DNA of 64,000 nt from assembly GCA_024809215.1 (NCBI GenBank), contig JANUBW010000004.1:558001-622000 (forward strand), in the 5' to 3' direction. Within the stretch, counting starts at the first letter, position 1, and each line of letters opens with the position of its first letter. Positions 26,214 to 36,079 of this stretch are shown one piece after another. The notes beneath the pieces were generated by a model that worked only from the letters and a program-made list of their open reading frames with translations, searched no databases and had not been told where the DNA came from. The stretch is from Niastella sp. OAS944. GTDB taxonomy: Bacteria; Bacteroidota; Bacteroidia; Chitinophagales; Chitinophagaceae. Made by a program: the position numbers and the translations under genes.

Positions 26214-29200
26214 TTACAATATCAACACTCTTAATATGCGGGTATCTTTTGCCGTTTCCAGCACAAGCGCATATACGCCGCCTACTACATTAACTTTATA
26301 TGGAACTGTATATTTGTTACTACCGCTTTTCCGCTGCTGATCTATTGTAGCGCCCGATTGCAGATTAATAAGCCGCAGACTGATATCGGCCTTCTCACGC
26401 AAATCAACAATTACAGTAAACTGTCCATTGTTTGGGTTAGGCGCCAACTTATAATCCAGTATAAACGGATCGGTAGTTGATGCCCCGGGGCTATCGAATG
26501 ACTGCCCTTCTATAATGGTAATATTGTTACTGTATTCTTTGGTGCAACTTCCCACCGCCGTTTGCATTCCGATGCGATAGGAGCCCGTTTGATTAAATTG
26601 CAACTCAAGAAGGCTATCCGTGCGACGCTGTACCGTAATGTCACCTTGCGGTACCTGCCACGTTATGGTTTGGGGCCAGGGCTGACTTATATTCACAAAA
26701 GTCACTTTCTCGCCTTTAAATGCCTGTGTGCTTGACACAAATTCTGCAGCTACGGTAGCATCACTTCTGCTGATATTTATGCTACCACTTCCTTTACAAC
26801 CTTTACTATCTGTTACCTGTACATCATACTTACCTGTTGCAGTTAGTGATACGCTTGCCGTGCTGGCATTAAACCCATTGGCGCTGCTCCAACTGTAAAC
26901 TGCATTTGCATCAGCTACAGTAGCATCGGCCAACCATGCCTGACCGGCACACAGCGTACGATCGGGCCCCAGTGCAACCGTAAGCGGCGAAGGGTTCTGC
27001 AAATTGAACACATGCTGTTCTGAACACCCCATTGCGTCTATTATCTTTACTGTATAGGCGCCTGCACACAATGCAGACTGCAGCTGTGCGGTACTGCCAT
27101 TACTCCATTGATAACTATAAGGCGCTGTTCCACCCGATACGCTATAACTGATGGCCCCATTACAATAACCTGAACATACCGGCTGTATAGCCACAGGGTT
27201 ATTTACCACAATAGGATTGGGTGTAGATACCTTTACCTGTTGTTGTGTTTGGCAACCACGGGCATCATTTACATAAGCCAGATAGTTGCCTGTTGTTAAA
27301 CCTGTAATATTTTGTGTGGTAGCGCCATTACTCCATGCAATGCTGTAAGGAGTTGTGCCCCCGGCTATAACCGCGGTTGCAGTTCCATTGTTTCCACCAC
27401 TACAAAATACCTGAGTACTGGTTAACCCAAGTGTTAGCAATTGGGGCTCGCCAAGCACAAATGGCACCGACTCTCTGCTGATGTTATTATTATCGGTAAC
27501 TACTATCTTATAAGTGCCTGCTGTAAGTTTCAAAGCAAAACTGTCGGGCTGACCAATATTCAACCAACTGCTGTTATCACTACGGAACCACTGGTAGGTA
27601 TATCGTTTCGAAGGGATCTCAATGCCACCCTGCGCTTTGGCATACAACACGCCATCGCTGCTGTTCTTACAGGTAACATAATGATCCTCTTCCACGGTCA
27701 CTATCAACATGGGCGGCTGTTTTAAATGAAGCGTATCGGCAACAATACAGCCCGCAGCATTAGCACCGGATGCAAGCGCATAGTTTGCATCGGTGGCAGT
27801 TACAATATAGGTGCCCTCGCCTATTTGCTGCAACTTGGTGGTAAATGGATTGATAGTATTGGTAACGGTAGTTAAAGCAGAACCGCTGGTACTGTCTTTC
27901 CAAACTATGTTATAGCTATTACCGCTTACAGGCGTACCGCCAATAACAATTGCCATGGCGCTGCCATCGGTACTTCCAAATGCCAGCGGGTTGGTTGTTT
28001 GCCTGTAATCTACCTGTACGGGTTGTGCAGGTTGTATTATGGTAACTGTTTGAACAACTTCGTTACCCGCTGCATCTTTCATGATACAGTTATTTCCATC
28101 GTATATCCTGAGTTTGTATACGCCACTATCTAAACCGCTGACGGTATGTTGAGTGGGCGAAGCAAAGGCTGCCAGGCTATATGTATCATCCTGCGCCTGT
28201 TTATAACGTGCGGAATAATTACCAACGCCACCGGTTGCATTTAAACTTATCGTTCCATCGGCGCCGTTAAAACAGTTTACGTTCTTTATACTATTTGAAA
28301 AACTAACAGCCGTGGGGCCTGTATATGACGTTGTACCCTTGTGTTGTTCACCCGTGGAATAAGTGTTCACATCATTGTATTTTCCGAACAGATTTACAGT
28401 AAAGTTTCCAGGACCAAACTTTGCCGGAAAAGTGTAAGTATTACCAGCGTTCAGCTCTTTGAGCGATGGAGACGTCTCTGGCTGACCATCCGTTGTGTTT
28501 ATCAGGGTAATATTCATGGTTTCGCCTGCATATAACTGACGATCGAATTGAACGATGACCGTACCATCCTTTACCCCAAAACATTTGTTGGGAACCGGCG
28601 TTACTGAAATGATATGCGGAGAAGGAATAGAGGGTGTTAAAGTAAGCGGCTGCGATGCAAAATAATAGACCGGACTAACCCGGAAGACCACATTTTGACC
28701 GCGTGGTATATTATCGAAATCAGTGCCCATCAGATCGCGCCCCGACACACTAATGGTGGATTTACCATCGGTGTTGGTAGATGCAGGAAAATTGTTCCAC
28801 CCGCTGCCGCCCACATTGTATTGCCATCTGTATACAGGTGCCGGATAACCGGGCGTAGCATAAATGGTAACTCTGTCGGTAGTGGGTAAATACGTTTCAT
28901 TGGGATTATCTGTCCACAAATCTATCCTTTCAGGCGTGATCCAGGTTTCGGCCTCATTTTTAAAACAATCAGTGCTCTCATTCCACGGGCTATAAAAATA
29001 GCCGTTACCGGTATACCAACTACCAAAATTCCAGTCGCTCGATGTTTGGCAACTCATACGACAAATGTTATCATGTCGATCGCTACTACAATAACATACG
29101 ACTTTTGATAATTCCTGAGATGCATCCCAGGTGATGGAATCCCAATACTCGTAGGGGTTATAGCCACAATCTGCTCCTATCCACATCAGGCTGTATCCCT

Positions 29201-29429
29201 TGGTGCCATCAGCCATATCATCTTTAGAGGAGATCCTTACAGGTGTTATATCAGGATTACTAAAATGTGCCGTTGCCGTGTAAAGATTACCAGAACAATC
29301 ATTTCGGTAACTATATTTGGGGCAAAATATTTTCAGATGCATTTTCAACTTATACCTTGGCTGCGCCAACGTTGTAAATGCTGCTGCCTGCAGTAAAACA
29401 ATTACCAATAACAATACACGCATTCTCAT
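26214..29429 (-). CDS. SprB-repeat, T9SS-sorted surface protein
   Basis: This 1071-aa protein has a signal peptide (1-22), a Cys-rich N-terminal region (about 30-160, many CxC/CxxxC), Ig-like segments, then several SprB-type repeats between about 380 and 830 (FNGADGTISLNATGG; CSGGNNGTATAVIAGGTTPY; CNGAISYSVSGGTAPY), a PKD-like part and a C-terminal type A T9SS sorting domain (LAPNPNNGQFTVIVDL; GGVYALVLE; RILRVLIL). SprB repeats occur in gliding adhesins. It would be exported by T9SS and fixed at the surface. Lying 26 bp before the toxin gene, it probably presents or anchors the toxin complex or recognises the target cell. Confidence 0.9.
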   Translation of the reverse strand: MRMRVLLLVIVLLQAAAFTTLAQPRYKLKMHLKIFCPKYSYRNDCSGNLYTATAHFSNPDITPVRISSKDDMADGTKGYSLMWIGADCGYNPYEYWDSITWDASQELSKVVCYCSSDRHDNICRMSCQTSSDWNFGSWYTGNGYFYSPWNESTDCFKNEAETWITPERIDLWTDNPNETYLPTTDRVTIYATPGYPAPVYRWQYNVGGSGWNNFPASTNTDGKSTISVSGRDLMGTDFDNIPRGQNVVFRVSPVYYFASQPLTLTPSIPSPHIISVTPVPNKCFGVKDGTVIVQFDRQLYAGETMNITLINTTDGQPETSPSLKELNAGNTYTFPAKFGPGNFTVNLFGKYNDVNTYSTGEQHKGTTSYTGPTAVSFSNSIKNVNCFNGADGTISLNATGGVGNYSARYKQAQDDTYSLAAFASPTQHTVSGLDSGVYKLRIYDGNNCIMKDAAGNEVVQTVTIIQPAQPVQVDYRQTTNPLAFGSTDGSAMAIVIGGTPVSGNSYNIVWKDSTSGSALTTVTNTINPFTTKLQQIGEGTYIVTATDANYALASGANAAGCIVADTLHLKQPPMLIVTVEEDHYVTCKNSSDGVLYAKAQGGIEIPSKRYTYQWFRSDNSSWLNIGQPDSFALKLTAGTYKIVVTDNNNISRESVPFVLGEPQLLTLGLTSTQVFCSGGNNGTATAVIAGGTTPYSIAWSNGATTQNITGLTTGNYLAYVNDARGCQTQQQVKVSTPNPIVVNNPVAIQPVCSGYCNGAISYSVSGGTAPYSYQWSNGSTAQLQSALCAGAYTVKIIDAMGCSEQHVFNLQNPSPLTVALGPDRTLCAGQAWLADATVADANAVYSWSSANGFNASTASVSLTATGKYDVQVTDSKGCKGSGSINISRSDATVAAEFVSSTQAFKGEKVTFVNISQPWPQTITWQVPQGDITVQRRTDSLLELQFNQTGSYRIGMQTAVGSCTKEYSNNITIIEGQSFDSPGASTTDPFILDYKLAPNPNNGQFTVIVDLREKADISLRLINLQSGATIDQQRKSGSNKYTVPYKVNVVGGVYALVLETAKDTRILRVLIL

Positions 29430-29438
29430 AGAAACGTA

Positions 29439-31532
29439 TTAATAATTTATCGATACTTTTTTCATTTCGCTATAAGCGCCCGATGCCAGCACCGCCATTA
29501 CCGCATACTGGTAAACCGTGTTTACCTGCACCTCGGTATCGTACAAACCTTTTGTACCTGCCGGCACTGATTTAAATAAGGTCATGGCGCCGTTGCCAGA
29601 AGATTTATATACCTGGTAATTGACCACCTGTTTCATTTCATCGTCCCATACTACTTCTACTCTTCTTTGCTCAGGCTGCGGGTATGCATATAAACGGGTG
29701 ATCTGCAAAGCGCCGGCAGCACCCGCAGCTACTGTAACGGCAAGCTTTTCAGAAGCAGTAGCCAGTCCTCCTTCACTTGTTGCCGCTATGTAATAATTGT
29801 ATGTACCGGCAATGCCCCTTACTGTATCGGTATAGGTATTGCGGCTTTTGCCGGCAAACTGTTGCACAATGGTGTAACCGCTGTCGGCCGTTGCCTTCCG
29901 GTACAGAATATGCGCGGCAATATCTTCATCAGCACTGTTTATCCAGTTTAACGTAACCATATTACCGGCAACGTTATATTTGGTGATCACAGCGGCAGAG
30001 GGAGGAATTATATTGGGCTTTTTCAACTCAACCAACTCGGTATGGCCACTCTGGTTAAACCGTTTATCGAGTGCAGAAATGGCATAGTATACTTTTTTAT
30101 TAAGCAGTTTCAGGCTTAGCTTGTCACGAAATTTATTACCACGCCAAACAGAATCAATAAGCGGCACCAGCTCTTCATTTTTTTTCATGGCCCGGTATAT
30201 CTTATAACCCATCAGATCACGTTCACTGTTCTTATTCCAGGTAAGCGTTACCACGCCATTGGAATCTATAACGGCCTTTAAACCTGTTGGCACGGCCGGC
30301 GCGATGGAATCAACCGGTTGAACCAATACCGGGTAAGAGGTTCGACCCTCCCCTTCTTTCGCTACAGCGGTTATGGTAAAATAACCCGGCTCGCCCACTG
30401 CCTTTTTAATAGCAAGCGTGCGGGTTGTAGCATCAATATTATCGAGCCATATTTTGTAAGGACCGTTTGCATTATCGGCCCGGCTTATCTGAAAACCTTT
30501 GATAAACCCGTTTGCCTTTTCTTCAAACACCCATTGCATTTGCAATATTCCTTTATCATCTGCATAAGCCGATTGAATACCCGGCACAAAAGGAAGCATA
30601 TTAGCACCCTGCCCCTTTATCGCAGCTGAAGGCGGACCGGCTTCACCAAAAGGATTGATACCACGTACACGGTACTGATAGGCAACTCCATTTTCATGCA
30701 GGGTATCGGTGAAGTACATCCGGTTTGAAGCACGTTTATCTTTTTCATTCAGGTTGCTCACGGGCACGTCTGACAGGCGGCGAAATGTTTTACCACCATC
30801 TTCCGACTTTTCAACATAGTACGAAGTATAATATGCTTTTACCCGGTTATAATCCCAGGCAAGCATTACAGTACGATTGCCAAACTGCGCATTCACTTCC
30901 TGCACCGCAGGTAATGGTTCATAATTTTCAGCACCTATATATACGCCGGCGGTATCGGGTTTAGTAAGATTTGCAGGCACAGCGGTTGTAAGCCGGTACA
31001 GGTACTTTTCGTTTGGATTAACTTCATTATCAACCCAGCCCCAACCAGCCAGCTGCGCGCCTTCAAAACTCATATCTGCGGCAAACAGTGAAAAGCTAAA
31101 GCGTTGCTCCGCTTCCTGCGACTGGCTAATGATGCGGCCAACACCTTTGGTATCGTTACCGCCTACCTGAAAATTGCTGCCATACAATGCCTGCGCCATT
31201 ACAGCGGCAAACTGGTCTTTCTTTGCCACTTCCTGCCAGGCATCGAGTGGTTTTGATCTTATTGGCCCGCCACTCAGCACTTTGCGCTCAGGTTTATCGA
31301 GCATTTGTTTATTGCGCAATACGGTATAACGTTCCAGAATAAAACCATATTGATTGGTAAGTTTCCATAAAGCCACATTGGTAGCCGCCCATCGCAGCCT
31401 TATAGTATGGCCCGTACTGTCGGGCCTTGCTATCATTTTTATTTGTGAGGCGGCCTGCCTGCCCTGCTGCGCAACTGCTGCGCCCGAGGCGCCCAGCACA
31501 ACTATAAAAAACAATAATATCAGGCGTTTCAT
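29439..31532 (-). CDS. Fibronectin type III repeat exported protein
   Basis: This 697-aa protein has a signal peptide (1-21, ending AAVAQ), a first domain of about 200 residues, then about five FN3-like modules (for example VMLAWDYNRVKAYYTSYYVE at about 220; PAVPTGLKAVIDSNGVVTLT at about 410; MVTLNWINSADEDIAAHILY at about 530). It has no sorting tail and no catalytic motif. It overlaps no neighbour, with gaps of 3 and 9 bp, so it is translated as part of the toxin operon and is best seen as a structural or adhesion component. Confidence 0.88.
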   Translation of the reverse strand: MKRLILLFFIVVLGASGAAVAQQGRQAASQIKMIARPDSTGHTIRLRWAATNVALWKLTNQYGFILERYTVLRNKQMLDKPERKVLSGGPIRSKPLDAWQEVAKKDQFAAVMAQALYGSNFQVGGNDTKGVGRIISQSQEAEQRFSFSLFAADMSFEGAQLAGWGWVDNEVNPNEKYLYRLTTAVPANLTKPDTAGVYIGAENYEPLPAVQEVNAQFGNRTVMLAWDYNRVKAYYTSYYVEKSEDGGKTFRRLSDVPVSNLNEKDKRASNRMYFTDTLHENGVAYQYRVRGINPFGEAGPPSAAIKGQGANMLPFVPGIQSAYADDKGILQMQWVFEEKANGFIKGFQISRADNANGPYKIWLDNIDATTRTLAIKKAVGEPGYFTITAVAKEGEGRTSYPVLVQPVDSIAPAVPTGLKAVIDSNGVVTLTWNKNSERDLMGYKIYRAMKKNEELVPLIDSVWRGNKFRDKLSLKLLNKKVYYAISALDKRFNQSGHTELVELKKPNIIPPSAAVITKYNVAGNMVTLNWINSADEDIAAHILYRKATADSGYTIVQQFAGKSRNTYTDTVRGIAGTYNYYIAATSEGGLATASEKLAVTVAAGAAGALQITRLYAYPQPEQRRVEVVWDDEMKQVVNYQVYKSSGNGAMTLFKSVPAGTKGLYDTEVQVNTVYQYAVMAVLASGAYSEMKKVSINY

Positions 31533-31535
31533 AGA

Positions 31536-34500
31536 TTAATTGATCGGGTTATAATATTGAACAATATGCGAACTGCCTTTAATGCCGCCTGGTATTATAA
31601 ACTGATAATTCACTTTATAATATCCCTGTTTCATTATTGGATAGTAGCCATTGATGAGCCATTCGTAATTTTTTTGCTGCGGTGTTCCCAAATACCTGTT
31701 TACCACCTGAGATTGCAGGTCCAGGAAATCCTGTTTGTATATGCGGGGCAGATCATACAGATAAGGCAGATAACCTGTTACCACCGGATCGGTAAAATTA
31801 CCCTGGCTTACCAGGCTTTGATAAGCAAGCGATACCGGTAACGATTTAACGGGAACAAAACCGAATTCCGCAGTGTCGCGTTTGCTGATGACAATATCGC
31901 CGGCAACCGGATAATTTTTGTAGTTGAGCGGATAAATAAATGACCGGAAAAAGTCGTCGTCAGTAACAGCCAGTGGTTGCACCAGCGGAACATTATCTGT
32001 GTAATCGGTACCGGCCAGTTCACTTAAATCCAAAGGCTCGGCACCTGTTACTCCCTGCTGTAGCGTGAACAGATCGGAAGACAGTTTCCATACTGCGCTG
32101 TTTCCGGGCTGTATATTTTGCATTTTTTCGGCAAACGTGCCATACCTGCTGCTGTGGAATGCGTAGTTCAATAATGTTTTACCGGTATCGGCACGCACCA
32201 CATCAGTGGCACTATTACCCGTTATCTGCACACTGTCGCCGGCATCGGTTGTGGTGGTATTGGTAACCATTCCGCCTGCATTGCTGTTAGTGCTGGCTGC
32301 GGGAACGCTTTGCAGCACCAGTTCATACCCGGCATTATTTTGTACCTTAAAGATGTTGAACCGCAAACGGCATTCGTTCTCATCATAGGTGAATGGCAGT
32401 TTGGCAACTGTAACGCCACTGGCTGAACGCACCATCAACTGGGGAATATAACCCGGGATGGCAAATAAATATTTTTGTCCGCGTTTTAACTGAATAATAC
32501 CCTGGTTGGTTTCGGCTGTATAAAAATTCTGTTGGTCTACAACCGGCCACGAATAAGCTATATTGCTTAACGGAATGCTTTCAGGAGCGGTACCTGTAGT
32601 AAAGGAAATCGTACGGCTTTCTTCTGCCTTTTTACCATCTATATAAACCGTTTGCCACGAACCGTTTTGATTTTCTTTAAAACTTACTTTAACTGTAGCT
32701 GAAACCGATGTAGACGGCGGTAGTATTTCATTTGAATAAAAGGTAACCACATCGTTATTGGTATTCCATTTCAGTTTACCTGTAATGGTTTTTCCATTTG
32801 CCATTAGATCGAACTGATCAAGTTGTATGCGGAACGTGTGCTGGCCTTTTTCATCGGCAATAGGAATATCTTTTCCAACAGCGAAATTGAAGGCCGCCTG
32901 GGGCGCAGCAAACACATCTACCTGGGCAGCTTCTTTTGGAGTTATATCTGAAATAACTGCAATACCTACCGGTGTTGCACTACCCGAGCCCGATACGATC
33001 TTACATTCATTACCTACTTCTACCTTAAACCGTACATTACCTTTTACCAAACCTCCCAGTAAGTTAAACCGCACACCCAAATAACCAACAAACCACGCCG
33101 GGTTTGGCAACCGCGCCTGCATTAAAGCGGCGGCAGCGCCCTGTATAATAGGAATACGCGCTTTTATAAACCACAGGTTTACTTTAACTCCTAACTCACC
33201 CTGCAAATAGGCATAAGCCTGGGCATTGGCATACCAGCCATTGATACCTATAGGTTCGGTACTGCCTTCGCAATGCGCATCGCCATAATCTTTCAGCATC
33301 ATATCAAAGCCAAGGCCCGCCTTGAAATTGGCATACAATATTAAAAAGGATATATCGCCCGTCTCTATCGTTATTCGTGAACCGAAAGCAATACCACGTC
33401 CATCGCCCAGGGCATTGGCATCGCGCATATAATCCAACTGGTCTGCTTCCATACCAAGAATATCGGCCACTTCCCGTGGCGGTGCGGGCGAGCCGGGTAT
33501 ATTGGTACCCAGCATGAAATACGATTGCGTTTTTATTCTGAAACCACCCAATCCGAACTGAATACCTATTGGGTCGGTAGGCGTACCCATATATATATAC
33601 CACTCAGAAGGAGCAAAATGCATAACCGCCCAGCCGGCACGGTAATTATCACCAATACCTTGTAACAATCCCTTAGCCGCATTTACATACAGATCGAAAT
33701 TGGCATGAAAAGTATTACTTTGAAAATCATAGAACATGCCCACATATGCAGAAATACCATTCGACGTTTTCATATCTTCATCTGGGGGTATTTCCCTGCC
33801 GGCCTGTTGGGGATTGGTGATCTTAAGTTTTTGTAGTTCTTCTATCTTATCGAGCTTGGCTGTTTCAGACAATCCCTCCAGCTGCTTGGTTACGTTATTT
33901 TCTATTTTATTGAACAGGTCGGCCGACTTTTCCATAAACTTGCTGGCAATACCGGGTAACTTGCCCATGAACTTGGCATTGCCAAAGAAACCGATGTAAT
34001 TCATACCACCGCCGCGGTTAAACGCAACTTCAAACTCGGCCATACCCTGAACGGCTTCTGGTTTCATTACGTTAAAGAATACACCCGCTTTTATTCCCAG
34101 GCCAAGAACTGAGTCGGGTTTATAATTCGGCATATTGTCGAGCGAAGTGCCCGATGCCGCATTCATTTTGCTCATTCTATAATAGGCGCCACCGGAAAAT
34201 CCGTTTATACGTAAGGCGCCGGCCACCGGAAACCCTTCGGCCCATTTTGCCGAACCGTCTACAAACCAGTAACGGAATTTATTATATCCAAACCTACAGC
34301 GAACGTTCACCTCTATTTTATTCAACGCATCGAAATTGGCCTTAATACCACCGGCAAAACCATCGCCATACACAGCATCGTTCTGCACAAATTCAATCTC
34401 ACCATTAAGGGTAAGTCCGCCGATCTTTGCATTATCGATCTTTATCTTCGACAGCGATACTTTTTCAAATTTCCAGTTACTGAAACCATTCTGTTGGTTG

Positions 34501-36059
34501 TACGTACAACCTATGTTCAACCTCGTTGATGCTTTAAACGCATTTTCTGAAAGGGTAAGCTTTACGCCAAACGACAGATCGGCCCGGGTAGCATTGGCAA
34601 CAAGTACGATGCTGTCAATTGAAACCGGGAACTTCGCGATCTTTATTTCGCCATCGTAACCAAAATAATCTACAGTAAAATAAGGGCTCACCGTCTTCAA
34701 CTTCATATTGCGGAAGGTGATGGCTTTCAGCTCGGCTATGGAAGAACCCGATCCGTTACCGGCAGCTATGGTCATGCGGCCGCATAAATTGGCTTCGGGT
34801 CTGAAGTTACCATCCTCTACAAGCAGCTTTATATATGAGTTGGAATCGAGGTCTACCCTGGCCTGCCAAAGCTGGAAATCGAGTTGCTTCTTGGGCTTTA
34901 CGGTAAGCCAGTATTTATTGTCTTCGGTGATCACGGCTTCATATTCAAGCGAATCTTTGTCGGCTACCGGCAATCCCAGGTTACCGCTAAAAGAAGCAGC
35001 TACCAGGTGATTCGCTTCGAGGCCAATACTAACATCATCAACCGAAAAATGCCAGCCCGATGCAGAACCCGCTTTATAGGGCAAGATCCCTTTTCCTGAA
35101 AAAGTACCACTCACCCCATTATTGTCGATGATCATATCATGTCCGTTAAACGACACCGGCCCTGTTGAACCGGCACGGCGGAACATCTTGGGAAGTTCTA
35201 TATCGATGGTTTGTATATACACGCCCCGCCACATATATGGGTTGGGATAGTGTAAATACCGGGCTTCATACCCCGAAGGGAAAGTTACAGCAGGGCTATT
35301 GCGGGTATCGCTGAAATCGAAGACAGCATTTGATACGGTAAACACAATCCCTTCGAGTTTATTGACCTGGAATTTAGGCAGGTTAATAGTGATCAGAATA
35401 TCGTTCCAGTCAGTAATGATCGCATCAAACCCGGCGCTCACTTTGGCTTTCGCATCGGCCAATTTATTTCCACTATTATCACAGGGTATCAGCAACGAGC
35501 GGGGAAACTCAACCTGGGCCGCCACGCTTAATTCTTTAAAACCGTTACAGTCTATGGTAAGAGATGTAAGGCCCGATTGCGCCTGTCCATTCTGCAAATT
35601 AAATCCACCTTTCAGTATCAGCATGGCATTGCCACCATGAATGGGTATATGACAATCGCCTAATAATACCAGCCTTGCATCGCCAACAATACCACCACGG
35701 TAAGAAAGTTTTAGTGAACTTATACCAAAGAACAACGGTTCATCGCGTTGTGGGATCTTCACCTTTGCAAACACGGTAAGCTCAGCATATGTTTCATGAA
35801 ACACGGCACTGCTTATCGCAATTTTATAGGTAATGTTATTGACAGTTCTGCGTAAGCCAACCGGCAATTCGTTCAAATCATCGGGCTGCAGCATTTCAAG
35901 CCATTTGTCGCTCTGCTCTACTTTCTCCACAGCACTTATGGCCATTGATTTAATAGCGGCAGAATCGGCAAAATACTGTTCGTCGCCATCGCCTGCCTTT
36001 GCTACGGAAAAACAAAGTAGTAGCAATAAACCAAAACAAAAACGTTTCATAGCGTACAT
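31536..36059 (-). CDS. 1507-aa beta-rich exported protein of unknown family
   Basis: The signal peptide (MKRFCFGLLLLLCFSVAKAG) suggests the ATG at 36050 as an alternative start, 9 bp inside. About 1000 residues of alternating polar/hydrophobic beta-strands follow (YDGEIKIAKFPVSIDSIVLV; FKASTRLNIGCTYNQQ), then a helical coiled segment at about 690-760 (FMEKSADLFNKIENNV), another beta-rich part (about 780-1030) and a C-terminal Ig-like part. The pattern resembles a giant barrel or an elongated beta-groove rather than a soluble enzyme. I recognise no family. It sits between the barrel gene and the FN3 gene with gaps of 20 and 3 bp. A role as exporter or scaffold for the toxin is inference. Confidence 0.7.
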   Translation of the reverse strand: MYAMKRFCFGLLLLLCFSVAKAGDGDEQYFADSAAIKSMAISAVEKVEQSDKWLEMLQPDDLNELPVGLRRTVNNITYKIAISSAVFHETYAELTVFAKVKIPQRDEPLFFGISSLKLSYRGGIVGDARLVLLGDCHIPIHGGNAMLILKGGFNLQNGQAQSGLTSLTIDCNGFKELSVAAQVEFPRSLLIPCDNSGNKLADAKAKVSAGFDAIITDWNDILITINLPKFQVNKLEGIVFTVSNAVFDFSDTRNSPAVTFPSGYEARYLHYPNPYMWRGVYIQTIDIELPKMFRRAGSTGPVSFNGHDMIIDNNGVSGTFSGKGILPYKAGSASGWHFSVDDVSIGLEANHLVAASFSGNLGLPVADKDSLEYEAVITEDNKYWLTVKPKKQLDFQLWQARVDLDSNSYIKLLVEDGNFRPEANLCGRMTIAAGNGSGSSIAELKAITFRNMKLKTVSPYFTVDYFGYDGEIKIAKFPVSIDSIVLVANATRADLSFGVKLTLSENAFKASTRLNIGCTYNQQNGFSNWKFEKVSLSKIKIDNAKIGGLTLNGEIEFVQNDAVYGDGFAGGIKANFDALNKIEVNVRCRFGYNKFRYWFVDGSAKWAEGFPVAGALRINGFSGGAYYRMSKMNAASGTSLDNMPNYKPDSVLGLGIKAGVFFNVMKPEAVQGMAEFEVAFNRGGGMNYIGFFGNAKFMGKLPGIASKFMEKSADLFNKIENNVTKQLEGLSETAKLDKIEELQKLKITNPQQAGREIPPDEDMKTSNGISAYVGMFYDFQSNTFHANFDLYVNAAKGLLQGIGDNYRAGWAVMHFAPSEWYIYMGTPTDPIGIQFGLGGFRIKTQSYFMLGTNIPGSPAPPREVADILGMEADQLDYMRDANALGDGRGIAFGSRITIETGDISFLILYANFKAGLGFDMMLKDYGDAHCEGSTEPIGINGWYANAQAYAYLQGELGVKVNLWFIKARIPIIQGAAAALMQARLPNPAWFVGYLGVRFNLLGGLVKGNVRFKVEVGNECKIVSGSGSATPVGIAVISDITPKEAAQVDVFAAPQAAFNFAVGKDIPIADEKGQHTFRIQLDQFDLMANGKTITGKLKWNTNNDVVTFYSNEILPPSTSVSATVKVSFKENQNGSWQTVYIDGKKAEESRTISFTTGTAPESIPLSNIAYSWPVVDQQNFYTAETNQGIIQLKRGQKYLFAIPGYIPQLMVRSASGVTVAKLPFTYDENECRLRFNIFKVQNNAGYELVLQSVPAASTNSNAGGMVTNTTTTDAGDSVQITGNSATDVVRADTGKTLLNYAFHSSRYGTFAEKMQNIQPGNSAVWKLSSDLFTLQQGVTGAEPLDLSELAGTDYTDNVPLVQPLAVTDDDFFRSFIYPLNYKNYPVAGDIVISKRDTAEFGFVPVKSLPVSLAYQSLVSQGNFTDPVVTGYLPYLYDLPRIYKQDFLDLQSQVVNRYLGTPQQKNYEWLINGYYPIMKQGYYKVNYQFIIPGGIKGSSHIVQYYNPIN

Positions 36060-36079
36060 TTAATTTTACCGCTTACTGT

